64,000 bases of DNA. It comes from Gonatopus flavifemur. Taxonomy: Eukaryota > Arthropoda > Insecta > Hymenoptera > Dryinidae. Shown here in pieces: positions 1 through 12,013 of the stretch. Each line of letters begins with the position of its first letter. The stretch's first letter is position 1. The translations under genes were made by a program, and so were the position numbers. The DNA lies in the NCBI GenBank assembly GCA_018340375.1, contig JAFFJZ010000003.1:26412001-26476000 (forward strand), in the 5' to 3' direction. The notes under the pieces were generated by a model, which saw only the letters and a list, made by a program, of their open reading frames with translations, was not told the origin of the DNA and ran no database searches.

Positions 1-98
1 AGAGATCTACATATATCTCAAAAAATCTACCTAGATCTCAGTAGATCTAATCTTTTTTTCTCGGGATAAGAGTTAGGATGTTGTCTAGCAGGGAAGAA

Positions 99-370
99 TT
101 CCCGAGTCGAAACATTTGGACGGTTCTTGTCCTCATATCTCATTTTTAGACTGATTTTGTCTAGATTGTTGAATAATGTGGATAAGAACCGTACTTTTTC
201 ATGATTTCAGCCAAATTTCTCCTCAATTACTTTCATTCGTTGGAGGAGAAATTCAGAGTATAATCATGAAAAAGTACTGTTTTCATCCGCATTATTCAAC
301 AATCAGGACAAAATCAGTCTAAAAATGAAATATGAGGACAAAAATCGTTCAAATTTTCCGACCCGGGAAA
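99..370. mobile_element. foldback MITE inside the AATTCAG repeat
   Basis: Two arms of about 115-125 bp (99-225 and 243-370) are inverted copies. They share TTCCCGAGTCG/TTTCCCGGGTCG ends, a TTTTTAGACTGATTTTGTC block, GATTGTTGAATAATG, and GTACTTTTTCATGATT next to the centre. The spacer is short. There is no coding capacity and the superfamily is unknown. Confidence 0.75.
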
Positions 371-374
371 GAGT

Positions 375-1770
375 GTAATTCGCTCACAGGTAAATTGGGA
401 AAAACTGAAAATTGCTCTTTGGCAAGGAATTCAGAAAGTTGAGGAGGAATTTAGGGAATTTTAGGAAACCCTGGTAAGAAAATCTTTCTGAAACCCTTTG
501 GAAATTTCATGTCGCATAGAAATGCAGAGAGATTCAGAAACATTCAGAAAAATTCAGCAAGATTCAGAGAAATTCGTAGATGGGGGAATTAGAGGAAATT
601 GTGGGTTGAATTCCTCAAAGAGGTGCAGAAAAATTCGAACAGAAGTCTGTTAAGAAGAATTTATGGTCCAAAATTTCAGGAAAACTCCAAGGAGTTTCAG
701 AAATTCAGAAACATTCAAAACCAGGGAAAGTGAGGAGACCCGTGCGTTGAAGTTTTCAGATGAATCCAAAAAGATTCAAAGAGATTAAGAGTAATCCAGC
801 AGAATTCAAGCAGTAAGTGGAGAAAAATTTTCGGCCCAAAATGTCAGAAGAATTCGGAAGGTTCCACAGAAATTCAGAGGAATCTGAGTGCAGGTGGATG
901 TGGCAAAATTGTCGTTATACTTATCAGAGAGGATACAAGGGATTGAGAGAAATTCAGGAAAATTTAGAAACAAGGGAATTCAGACCAATTTCTGACCTAA
1001 AATTCTCAGAAAAAATCAGAGACACGAGAATTAGGAGAAATTGTGCGAATGCACAAAAAATGTTTGAAATTATATATAATTTATGTATAATTATATAAAA
1101 AGTATATATAAAGTACACTTAGTTGGTTACATACAAATTATGTATAATTTCGGAAGATTTTTCCACTCGCGATTGTTTGTGCTAGAGAAAATCAGGAATT
1201 TTCAAAAAAATTCAGGAAAATTCAGAGAGAAATGAATTGAGACAAATTCCTTGCCTAAAATTCCAGGAAAATTTAGAGACACGGAAATCGGGTACTGAAC
1301 TTCCCAAAAGGATTTGAAACAAGTTAGGGAGATTCAGAGGAATTTAGGGAAATTTAGGAACAAACAAATGTGAACTAATTCCTGGTCAAAACTTGAGAAA
1401 AATTATGCCTCTAAACTCAGAGTGATTCAGAGAAATTGAGGGAAAGTTTTTTAATCTCCAGATTGGAAATGAAGAGTAGTGGTTGAGGCAGATATTTTTT
1501 CACGGTATGATTCAAAGGAAATCGAAGGAATACAAAGGACAAATGGAGAGAAAACTCCGAAATCTAAATAAATGCAATTCTGAGGAATTTAGAGAGGTTT
1601 AGATAAATTCAAAACAAATTTTTTCATCCGAATAAAAAAAATTCTGGGTAATTCAAAGTGATTCAAAAAAGTTCCGAGATATCTGGACAAAATTTTGAAT
1701 TAGTCAGAAAATTTCCGAAGAATTCAGAAAAATTTAAACAACGTTGGAGAAAGTTACAGGAATTCAGAAT
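375..1770. repeat. degenerate short-period AATTCAG-rich repeat
   Basis: The motif AAATTCAGAR or GATTCAGAAA recurs dozens of times at irregular spacing of roughly 10-30 bases, always in the same orientation. This looks like an old, diverged minisatellite. The 93-residue plus frame at 817-1098 arises from the repeat and is not a gene. Confidence 0.6.
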
Positions 1771-2018
1771 CCATGACTATGTGAAAAACCTCCAATTTTC
1801 CCTGAATTAATCTGAATCTCTCAAAAGAGTGTGTCAAAACATAGAGAAATTCAAAGAGATATTTGTATTTGCAAGGGAGAAATATTGTGGGTGAAACGAA
1901 AAATCCGCACGGAGAGAAGGAATAAGCTCTATATGCATGAAATTTCACGTTTTAATGTTTATGTTATAAGGTGCTTTCGATCGCATAAGATCATGTTCAG
2001 GAGGCTAGGACTCACGCC

Positions 2019-2162
2019 CACATGAAGAGGGAAAGCAAGCTCTAGAAGCATGATGCATTCCACGCGAGCATGAGATTCGCGTGTTGAAAGCACATCATGA
2101 CAAATGCGTAAAGACGTGAAGTGTTCCATGCTTCTAGAGCTCATTTTTTCCCTGTCCATGTG
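2019..2162. mobile_element. foldback element of 144 bp
   Basis: The left arm CACATGAAGAGGGAAA followed by GAGCTCTAGAAGCATG-like sequence pairs with the right arm (GAGCTCTAGAAGCATGG and AGGGAAAAAATG, ending CATGTG when reversed). Arms are about 45 bp. No target duplication is obvious. Confidence 0.6.
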
Positions 2163-3249
2163 ATTGGCTGAAATCATCAAAACCTTCAGATCCTTCTCAC
2201 TCCAAAACTATGCATTCTCCAACCCCATCAAATAACCTAACTCCTTAAAATCGGGAATTCCAAGATCATTTTATGTTGACAACAAATTTGAATCGCTTAT
2301 CTTTGAAGAATTTAGTTTTTCATCATGGATGCTCTGTAAAAAGCTTTCCCTTGAATTTCCAGACATCCTCAATATCTATTGAACCGATCAGAAAGGTCTG
2401 AAAAATAATTCTGATGGATTTTATTCTCGGATTGATATTTATCAACCCAGCATGAAGCCGGGGGAAGCGATACCGACGTGAACCGTCGTGACAACAATGT
2501 CGAGCCCATCGAAGTTTCAAATCTCTACACGCAACCTTTCAAGAACTCCAAATCTGATTGATAATGTGTGAAAGATGTAACACGGTTCATTGTCATGATT
2601 ATATAATGATGCTCTTACTTAGATAGAGAATTTTCATCATTTCAAAGATATATTCCATAAAAATCCGGAAACCTGTATGAGATTGCGTTAAATCAATTTG
2701 GATAAGAATATTTAATCACTCCGTTCACGGCATACTTAATTTCAGCGAGCCTTACGATGTTTTCAATGTCATCGTGGAATAAAGTGACAGAATAATCATC
2801 TTACGTAACAAAACGTGTGAAATATGTTATCATCGCACAATTGTGATGATTGTCAAAAAAGAGCAGATCGACTGCTTCTGAATCCATGATCGATCGAAAG
2901 ATCGCAAAACCGTGATTTTTGAATGTCCCTAAAAACTTGAAGACAAAATAATGTCTAATTGTATGATTAGACATTATGCTTGTGTATGATTCTTCAACGA
3001 TCTTCCGCATTTAATCTTATAAGCCGAAACACCCGAGATCTGCTGTAGTACAATACCTATTGGGTATTATATCTTCACAACCGTCCGTATAGTGCTTGTT
3101 TGCGAATTTTGCTTTGTTTTCGTACATTCAATTCGTGTTATCGATGAAATCTATTGCAAATGGATTTAGTGTACTTAATCGTTCGGATAGTAAATTGCTA
3201 CTAGTCGGTATCATCAATAAGCTGATCAATAAGTTCATACAGAATGATA

Positions 3250-4446
3250 TTAGGTTTGTAAGAAAATCTTGCGACACTTTTTTTTTCAATTAATCTATTT
3301 TTTCTAATAACAAAGTTCGAGAACATTCGAGAGTCGTCTATGCGAGATTAGTCTAGAACCTTCCATACCGCAGTGTTTATAAACCAGTCAGTTGTTCCGC
3401 GGAACAAAGTGCACTTCGAGCAATCGCTTATTACGAATTTTTACAAGGGCATTCTGCAACAGCTGCAGCCGCTAGTACTTGCAGCGCGTTCAAGTCAGAC
3501 GTTGTTCATCATTCCACTATATCTCGTTGGTATCAACGTTTCCGTTTAGGCAATATATCTTTTGAAGACAAATCCAGGTCCGGCAAGAAATCAGCTGTTA
3601 ACGATGAAAAACTGCATGCACTTATAAAGGCAAAGCCTAACACTTCGTCACGAGAATTAGCCAACAAACTCGGTTGTAGCCACCTCACGATTTTCCAAAA
3701 TTTACAAGGGATGGGATATAGAAAAGTTGTGTCGTCTTGGATATCACACGATCTCAGCGAATCAAACAAAGCGTCACGGGTATCTATATGTCTTTCACTC
3801 CTGCATCGTCCGAACAGAAAGGATTTTCTTCGAGAAACTGTCACTGAAGATGAAAGTTGGGTGCTCTATGTTAATCACACACGCAAGCGACAGTGGCTAC
3901 CGAAAGAAGAAAAACCAGAGCCAACCCCTAAACTGTGGGACTCTGAGGGCTTGCTCTATATGAATTGCTACCAGCTAAAACCAGGATATCGGCGGAGCCT
4001 TACACTACACAACTGCGAAAACTGGCTGAAATTATCAAACTAAAAAGGCGTGTAGACGTGTCCAAGTTCGACTTCTCCATGACAACGCTCGACCCCACGT
4101 AGCTGAGATGACACAAGACTGTATTTCGCAGCTGGGTTGGGAAGTTTTATCACATCCACCGTATTCACCAGACTCGGCTCCTACCGACTACCATCTTCTC
4201 CGGATATTGAAAAATTATTTACAGGATAAGGAATTTGATAATCTCGCCGATCTCGAAAATGCGCTGAACGACTTTTTTAACTCACGACCGAAACAATTTT
4301 GGACGGAGGGCGTGCAAAGTTGACCAGAACGTTGGGCACGAGTTGTAGATGCAAAGGGAGCGTACATCACTCAATAATATTATATTATAAAAACAATAAA
4401 AACTTTTGTTTTTACTTTTTTTGTGTGTTGTTTCTTACCAACCTAA
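3250..4446 (+). mobile_element. mariner-family transposon, nearly full length, inactive
   Basis: This element of about 1.2 kb is flanked by TA at 3248-3249 and 4447-4448. The left end reads TTAGGTTTGTAAGAAAAT. The right end, reverse-complemented, reads TTAGGTTGGTAAGAAACA, so both terminal inverted repeats survive with a few changes. It carries a transposase coding region in the plus direction. The TA target duplication, the length and the encoded DD34D motif together place it in Tc1/mariner, mariner branch. Confidence 0.9.
3390..4375 (+). pseudogene. mariner transposase pseudogene (DD34D)
   Basis: The intact enzyme would cut and paste the element at TA sites. The N-terminal helix-turn-helix half is readable (EFLQGHSA, STISRWYQRF, ELANKLGCSHLTI). 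The catalytic half has TEDESWVLY with the first Asp, HDNARPHVA with the second, and YSPDSAPTDYH with the third Asp (codon 4186-4188). Exactly 34 residues separate the last two. It is broken by at least three frame changes, near 3418 (after VPRNKVHF), near 3960 (before the ELLP motif) and near 4070 (before HDNARPH). A TGA at 4321-4323 sits where a Leu is expected before PERWARVVDA. The motif GDE is EDE here. No initiator ATG is evident. Confidence 0.9.
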
Positions 4447-4689
4447 TATATTGTGTATCGCTCAGCCCAACAAGTACGACTGTATTTTATTTATGATGAA
4501 AATATAAGAAAATCCGGCCTACGGAGGTGATATCGATTACTGGTCATTATCATTATTATCAGGCAACAACCTACGACTGAGGAAGATAAAAAAGAATAAG
4601 GAGGAAAGGGTGAACGTAATCATCTGCAGAACCCTTCAGACGAAGATAGCTTGCCGAGGAAAAAGAAGATGAAAAACACAGGGTCTTTG

Positions 4690-5802
4690 GAGTCAATGGT
4701 TTTGCTCTGTCGTGTCTCTACTTTCCCTTGTGACTGGTCTCTCCGTCAGACGAGATTACCTTTTTTTGTCATTCTTGTCACGTGTACCTCTCCTTCTGCC
4801 AATCCCCACTCCCTTTCAGTCGCTTCTTTTTTCCACACCACTTTTTTCGCTTCGAGAAGCCCCTTCGGTGCGTTTTTCTAACTACGCATAATGGTTTATA
4901 CCGACATCTTTCTTAGGTAGGCGAGAATTGAGCAGGAAACGCCTCAAGTATTTTATGGATATCCTATGAATATTCTATTCAAGAATTGTGATTCCTTCAA
5001 CATTCCATATAATTCTCTCTGTTAGAGATGTCTGCATTAATTTTAATGTTTTTGCTGGAAGTTGTCTTCAAGTGCGTGCATGAATTCAGTTTCATACAAA
5101 TTTCACATTAAATTTAATATTCACGAAAAAAGCCTATTTTGAGTGCCGAGTGAGCGAAGAGAACAATTTTTCAAATGAAATTCAGTCAATTCTCAAATTA
5201 AGACGCATCCAATTCAAGACACACCTTTTACAGTTCACATTAAATGTAATGTAGAATGAATTCCAAATATTTCTAACAGTGTTCTTCAGATAACAGGATG
5301 ATACTTCTACAATTACGAAAATTCATGAAGAATCCTTCATGAATACGAGTACATCAGTCAGAGAGTGTGTATTCTTTTTTGAAGCATACAGGATTCCAGA
5401 AAGACTTTCGAAAAATTCGAAATTTCATGATCTCAAAAATGGAAGTGAATGAATATGCGATCGATTTTTTTTCACTGATCACTGTTGGAGTGATTGGAGA
5501 AAATAGAGAAGAATGATTTTGTAGATCTAAATTTGCAGCGAACGATCATTCACAGGGATCTTTGTGTCCAGGTATCGATAGCACAAAGAGGAGTTATGTA
5601 CTGCAAGGGTGGATTGAATGAATCTAACGCACAAAAGAAGTAATTTTTCTTCCGGCAGTAAAAAAGGAAGAAATCCAGTGAGAAAGATACGTGTCACAAG
5701 AATGACAAGAAGGTAATCTCACTCGGTTGAGATAATAGTCACAAGGGAAGTGTGAGAGCAAAAAAATGTTAGATATATACGGCAAAAGAAAGTCATTGAC
5801 TT
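4690..5802. repeat. inverted repeat pair, about 105-bp arms, 0.9 kb apart
   Basis: The left arm (about 4690-4800) and right arm (about 5652-5802) share, in opposite orientation, GTGACAAGAATGACAA, AAGGTAATCTC, AGTCACAAGGGAA and CATTGACT, in order. The sequence between is AT-rich with no recognisable coding region. It may be the ends of a decayed transposon, or an old inverted duplication. Confidence 0.6.
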
Positions 5803-6197
5803 CCAGCGTTTCCTTTTCTCCCCATTTCTCTAAATTTTTCTCCTTCTCGGATGGAGTTGTTCAACTGTTGAGGAGAGTTCCAAAACAGCACAGCGTATTC
5901 GAAGAAAATGGTAAAATCATGGTGTATAATTCTTGGAAGAGGCTTTGTGACTCCGAAATTTGGTTTCCTCCCGTGATGTATGAATTGACCCAACTGTAAG
6001 GTATAGGTATACATACTTTTTCCTAGTGAGTGATTTTTCATTTTTTATAGAAAAATCCTAGACAGTAATGCAAATTATCTTGTTCTTTTATTTGAGAATT
6101 ATTAAATGTATGGTCAATATAAGTTCCAAGAAAGGACGTATTTCGAAAGAAGCATAAACTTCCGTCGTACCATTTCGAAGTATCCTCACTATACTCT

Positions 6198-6425
6198 TTC
6201 CACAGCTTTGTCCGGTATTGATCCTGAAGATATATTTTTCTCGGATTCGTCGAAGGTGTAGATGACATTGGAAGAATTGAAAAATACATTGCCACCTACG
6301 CGATTCATATGGTACACGTATATGAATGACGTTTGTGGTGATGTATTCTTCCAACGTCATCTACACTTTCTAAACATTCGAAATAAGTATATTCTGGAGG
6401 TCGATAGAGGACAGAGGTATCGAAA
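6198..6425. repeat. foldback with about 90-bp arms
   Basis: The left arm (6204-6296) and right arm (6337-6421) share GTGTAGATGAC, TTGGAAGAAT and CTTTGTCC/CTCTGTCC in inverted order. Because of the palindrome both strands give an open frame with related peptides (for example FFQCHLHLRRI and FFQRHLHFLNI). I take these as a by-product of the inverted repeat, not genes. Confidence 0.55.
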
Positions 6426-6479
6426 AAGTACAATGGATTTAATAGGAAAAAAATATATTTGTACATCCCAATGAGCTTT

Positions 6480-9400
6480 TTATACACATTTCTCTTTTCG
6501 CACATAAATTGTTTATGTTAATTTATTGAAAGAAACGGATATTAATAACTCGAACGTTTACGAACACAATTCCAGGAATTGATATACTCGCAGGATGATG
6601 ATCATTCATTTTCTTGACGAAAACTAATATCGATTAATCAGAATCTATCAAGAACACCTTGCACCCGACGGAAAAGCAGGCATTATGAGTCTTGCAAAAA
6701 TATCAAGACTCTTTGGTCTGGAATGTGTGTGTGAACGTTTGTGCATGTAGTTTATGAATACATACGGAGCTGCATAAAGCAATATTGCAAGTATTGAGTT
6801 TCGACAGGAAACTTTTATCGCTCGATACTCAATCTTGTTTTATGTTGGAGCTCTCAGAAATGTTGAGAGCTCCTTTCCTCCGAAAGCCACCAATCGAAGC
6901 ACGTGGATGACACGCGAGGGGAAAAAAGAAGGGTATTAGATGGAAAAAGAGCGTGGAAACAGAAAACAAGAAAGAAAGAGGAGCTGGATAATAGGATCGT
7001 ATGCACAAGAGCCACAAGTTTGCTTGACAGGTGTCGCTCGAGTTAAGGATGTAATGTTAAGATCAACGTAAAAATCCTCGGAAAGCCTCGCGGATATGAC
7101 CCATAATCTTTTTTCTTCTTTCCTATTCGAGTCAAGGATTTTTCAATACTTTCGAAATTCACAGCACTTTTCGATGTAACAAGAAACAAAATTTTCATGT
7201 GTCGAACAATACCAGAATAGCATGGAGGATATTATTAAATCAGTTTCAAATGAATTGATTACTACAAATTGCCATCCCCAGTTAGTTGAGAGAATACTAA
7301 TGTATTATGCGAAGCCATAAAGTCCTTGGTTATGCAAATTTTCTCAAATAATAGTTATATACTCGCATTTCACTAAAGTTGGTTGGACTCAATTTAAGTA
7401 AAGTTTATGAATGGCGTAATATTGTTTTTTTACGCAAAGTTGAATGAACATTTTCGCGTTGAAATATTCCACGGGAAATTTCATTCCAATTCAAATTTCG
7501 TTGGATTTCTGGGAAGGGTTTTAGGTCAAAAATTTCGTAATAACTCTCATACGTAGAGTCTTATGACAAATATTTATAGAAAGATTGAAATTACAATTCA
7601 AATTTGAATAAGTTTGTATTAACTCATGAAACGTTCTGAGCAACGTTTTGTTTCGTGACAATATATTCGATATGCCCCATCATTTGTTTCATATGTTTCA
7701 TGTTATCAGTTCATTTTTTCTGAAAATGAATTGTAAATTCAAAGTGCAAGATTGGAATAAATAAGAATTTGCAATATTTTATGAATTATTTCATTCCACT
7801 TGGTAGATTCCTATTCATTCTTTACCTCCTGATACGTCAGTTTTTTCTGCTGTAGATTCTACTTGCATCGGAAAAATTGACCAAGCTTGAATTTGAATAT
7901 TTGGATTGATGTTCACTTCTACCCACAATTTTTGTCTCGAGTCTCAAAAACATCGTTCAAACATTCAACACATATGAACCGTTAACGAAATATTGATATC
8001 ACTTTATCAGGATTTTCATCCCCTTTTTTCTCCCTTCTCGCCTACAACTGACAATTGATTCAAATTCCCGCGGAAGGTAGAAAGGAAGATCTGCAACTCT
8101 ATTGATATGCAATAGTCGTCACCAACGTCGATCGAGATTCGCTTCAGTTTATCGATACATCGATACTTGCAGCCCAAGTTTGAATGGTTCTCATTCATTC
8201 AAGTGAGCAGTTGCTCTCGCCGAAGGGTTGCAATTAAGAAAGATAGCGCGTCGTGATGCTATCTTATTGCTACTCGGCAAATATTTTTCTTTCTAGAGGA
8301 TCCGCAAGGAGGAAGAAAATCTTATTGCCGCTCACATACCACGTATATATGTGTCAATGATTTTACATTTAGAGTTGCAAGGAATTACGTGCCGATCGAT
8401 TTAAAGTTTCGAAATTAAGTACGTGTGATGATTCACCGATGCCACTTTGCCGACATTCAAAAGTTTATGAAGAATAAAGAATTTCCAACTGGGTGAAAAG
8501 TTTTGAAAAGATTGAACATATATCAAACGATTAGGTGAGTACTGTACTAATTATCAAATTGAGTAAAGCATCCGATATCATCGACTCATCTCCCTCTTTA
8601 TCCTATACAAAGTGCTTTAAATGATTCCATATAAAACTTCCATGATGGAATGAGAAGATTAAGAGAAAACACGAACAACCTCAAATCCGTGGATTTATCT
8701 TCGTAATAAAAGTGCAATACACTGAGACATTATACGCTTGGAATGGCATTATCGTTATAAATGGATGTGGAAAAAAAAGTAGACTTTTCGAACGGAAATT
8801 AATTTGGTAAAGGAGAAGATTAGAAAGTATACCTCAAAGGAATCCTTTGTTATGATAGAACAATTGATTGGCAAGAAAGAAGGGACGAGGATAATAAATA
8901 TCCTAGAATGATGTCCCGTTCTTTTAATCTCCGAGCGAAACGATGGCTGGAAAATTAAAAAACATGAAGGAGAAAGAAGTAGAAGAAGGATAATTTCCGT
9001 GCGTCGTGGCTCGTTTGATCTTGAGCGGTTTTACAAAGGGAATCTCTTGACTAAAACTTCGATTCGTTGAAAAATTCACGACGCGCCTTGAGCTATTGGC
9101 TCTAGCGATGATACTAGCTCGAACTACTTCATTCTACGCCTCCTACGTTTTCTTTTTTGATAACCTAATCCCGTATCGTAATTTACTCTGCTTCTTAATT
9201 ACATACTCTCGAAGTATCTCGTATTTACAATTGAGTTTCAATGTTCACTGCTGATCGCAGCACGTCCTGAGAAAATTAAAAAATCCATATTCCAACTTGT
9301 GGAATTCAATTGCAACGGAATATGAGTTGCGACGTGATACGCAAGATGCGTTGCGCAAACTGTACAGACTACAAACCGATTACACGTCGATGCGAACAAA

Positions 9401-11749
9401 TGATCGTATGGGTTGACTCAATGATTAATCGCGATGTTTTGCCGAATTGATCAATGGTACAATTCTCTCCGGTGTGAATACAACATCGAAGTGTTATTCT
9501 CTCAGGCACACATCGGATTCGCTCGTGTCGTTTCGCTTGAAGGGAAAATCCTATACATCGACTGCAAGATAAATCTATAGTACACGTCATGGAGCAGCCT
9601 GTAAGATGCTGTTCGACTGACTGAGTCGACTTACACGCAAGAGTTCCTTGAGCCGCAATCAATAAGAAGGTCGGGATTGCTTCTTCGATTGCTTTGGGCA
9701 GAAAACGTACAAGAGGAAAAAAGGAAGGAGGTGAAGGAGACGGGGAAACACAGATCGAACAAGAATAAAAGAGAGGAAGAAAGTCTGCATCCATCATCAC
9801 CACATAAATAGAACAAGGCAAGAAAAAATCGTTATTCGGTAAGGTTCTTTCACCATCGCTGTTGTCGTTATACTCCGGAGTGACAATTTCTTTTGATGAG
9901 AGGAAAAATATCGTCGTATAAAATACGGCACAATATTGATTCGATAAATTGATATCCCGACAAAAATCTTCTCACAATTCCTCATATTTTCGTTAAGTTA
10001 TTGTGGAGTTAGGTCATTTTTTTCCCGATTAGGATCTCATTATTCATTGGAGCGTGAAAATATATCTTGACAAACTTTTTCCCTGTTAAACATATTCAAA
10101 TGATAAATCGTGTTCAAGAACGCAGCTGTATACGTGAATAATTTCACTTCATAGGAGAAAGAATTGATAGTTATTTTTTCAAAGAACAAAAATCCTAGCT
10201 AATGGGCGGATGGATCGATCATGAATTATCGAAGATAAAAATCAAGAAGTGGAATCAGAATAACGAGACGAGATGAAAGATAAAATCACAACAACAATTA
10301 CACAAAGTATTTTCAAATTTATATATCTGTCACTGACGTTACAGGAAAATGTCTTTAATAGAACTTTTTGTTTTATCTCTTTTGAAGGAAGATGTAGCTA
10401 CCACAGGAATGGTATTAAGTATGAAAACTCACGCCAACAACCGGCGCCGTTTTACGGGACGACGAAATCCCGAGAGGAAAAGGAAGAAAAAGATGAAGAA
10501 GAGAGAGAGAGGGAGAGTAGAAAAAAGAGAAAACAAGGGAAAAGTTAAACACCAGCAAACTCTACTATTCATTCATTTTTAAGATTTTTTTTATCCATGT
10601 GATCTCCTATCCATCCGTTCACCGCTAACGCAAAGTTTTCTCACGATTGACAGTCTTTGGCAGAATGAATGATATATTCTAACGATGAAATGAAGTGTTA
10701 AAAAGAAAATGTATTTGCAAACTTTTTTTGATTTCTCTCCAGTTTGAACACTTTAAATAATTTTGTAAGATTTCTCATCTACTTCGACAAAAAATCTCCT
10801 AAAATATCAAAGTCGGAGATCAATATTCGGAATGTAGAAATCACAGGAAAAAAGTAATAATCCTCGACCTTTGGATTATGATTTACGTCCTCGGTATTTT
10901 CATTACGATATTCGTCAGATCCGTTGGGCATTCCCACATTCCTGATTCATCTTCTGTATAAATATGTGTAAATGTACGAAAGGGGTCAGATAAGAAGTCC
11001 CCCAGGATCGAGAAATGCCTGTGGTGTCGTTCTTCCTGTTCGCTCTCCCTGTCCTTTGATTTCCTTTCGTTTGCTCCATGTTTCACTCAAGGGAATTTCC
11101 TCAAATAAAAAAGATCGTTTTCCGACTCGTCTCTGGACCTTTCCATTTTGCTTGAAGATCGACGGAGAATTGTTGAAATGTTTAAACATCGTTTCCATGT
11201 CCATTACTTTTCACTTATAATTTCTCCTCGAGAAATCGAAGTGGATTTTCAGAGAATGAAAAATTATATGCGACAAAAACAAACTAGAACCATGGAGAAA
11301 CGTTGAAAGCTTCGGAAGTATATACAATCTCTTGTTAATGTTAAAATACAAATCTTTCGAATGAAATTTCACAAAGTTCATAGCGCACGCAAGTTGATTT
11401 ATGAATCATTCCGCAATGAAATACGGATCGCAAATTTCTCTGACATTCAAAGCCCAAGAAAAGCAAATATACATGGTACTTTCCGTCCTCTCATTCCTCT
11501 AGAGTCTAAACGGATGATGTAACCACCTTGTTTAATATTAATCTCGAATATCGTATGAAATGCAAAATGAAAGATAAAATTACTTCAGCCGTATAATTAA
11601 AGTCACACGAAGTTATGGGATTATGTATTCAAATGAATCTCATGTGATTATATATCGGCGAAGTAAACCTCGGGAATGATGAAGTTATTAATGGATAAAC
11701 GATTCGATGAGTCGAGGGAAAGAAAAAGCTAATTCTACAGCGGACTTAC
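6480..11749. other. no recognised gene; probably intron 3' of exon c
   Basis: This is non-coding AT-rich sequence. The 150-residue minus frame at 9369-9821 begins partly on non-ATG codons and shows no domain. By position it is probably the next intron of the Ig gene, but no further exon was found to prove that. Confidence 0.4.
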
Positions 11750-12013
11750 CCACGACTTTGATGTGATATGGGAGTTGAGCGCGCCACGTGTCTTGCATTT
11801 TCCTATCGGGTGCTACGCAGCGATACTCCCCAGCTTCTTGATATACAACTCGACTGAGAGCCAAAGGTCCGGGACCACCCACCGGATCCATTCCCGGCCC
11901 ATGACCCCAACACCCGCCATCGCATTCGAGTGTTACAGCTCCTCCGATTTGCACTTCCATCCTCCGGGAATCGCTGGAACTGCCGTTCAGAGCCTCCGCC
12001 TCGGTTTCCATGT
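11750..12013 (-). CDS. Ig-superfamily gene, internal exon c (compact second Ig-like domain)
   Basis: This 264-nt internal exon has an acceptor gatccag before ACATGG and a donor GTGG before gtaagt. It is phase 1 at both ends, and its first two bases complete a Tyr codon with the last base of the previous exon. It encodes about 88 residues: an acidic linker (METEAEALNGSSSDS), a B strand AVTLECDGG, a Gly/Pro-rich stretch, then an F strand EAGEYRCVAPD and a G strand YHIKVV. The two cysteines are only 34 residues apart, shorter than in most Ig domains. The Gly/Pro-rich stretch replaces the usual C'-D strands, and a Trp sits in CWGHG. The ATG near the start is internal to the exon, not a start codon. 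Later exons were not recognised between here and the window edge. Confidence 0.8.

Noticed and set aside
6088..6474. Two opposite-strand frames with similar peptides, considered as a duplicated gene
   Set aside because: The similarity is fully explained by the inverted repeat of the DNA itself.
9369..9821. 150-codon minus-strand open frame
   Set aside because: Cys/Ser-rich without a regular cysteine pattern; overlapping frames on the same strand are equally open. Probably chance.
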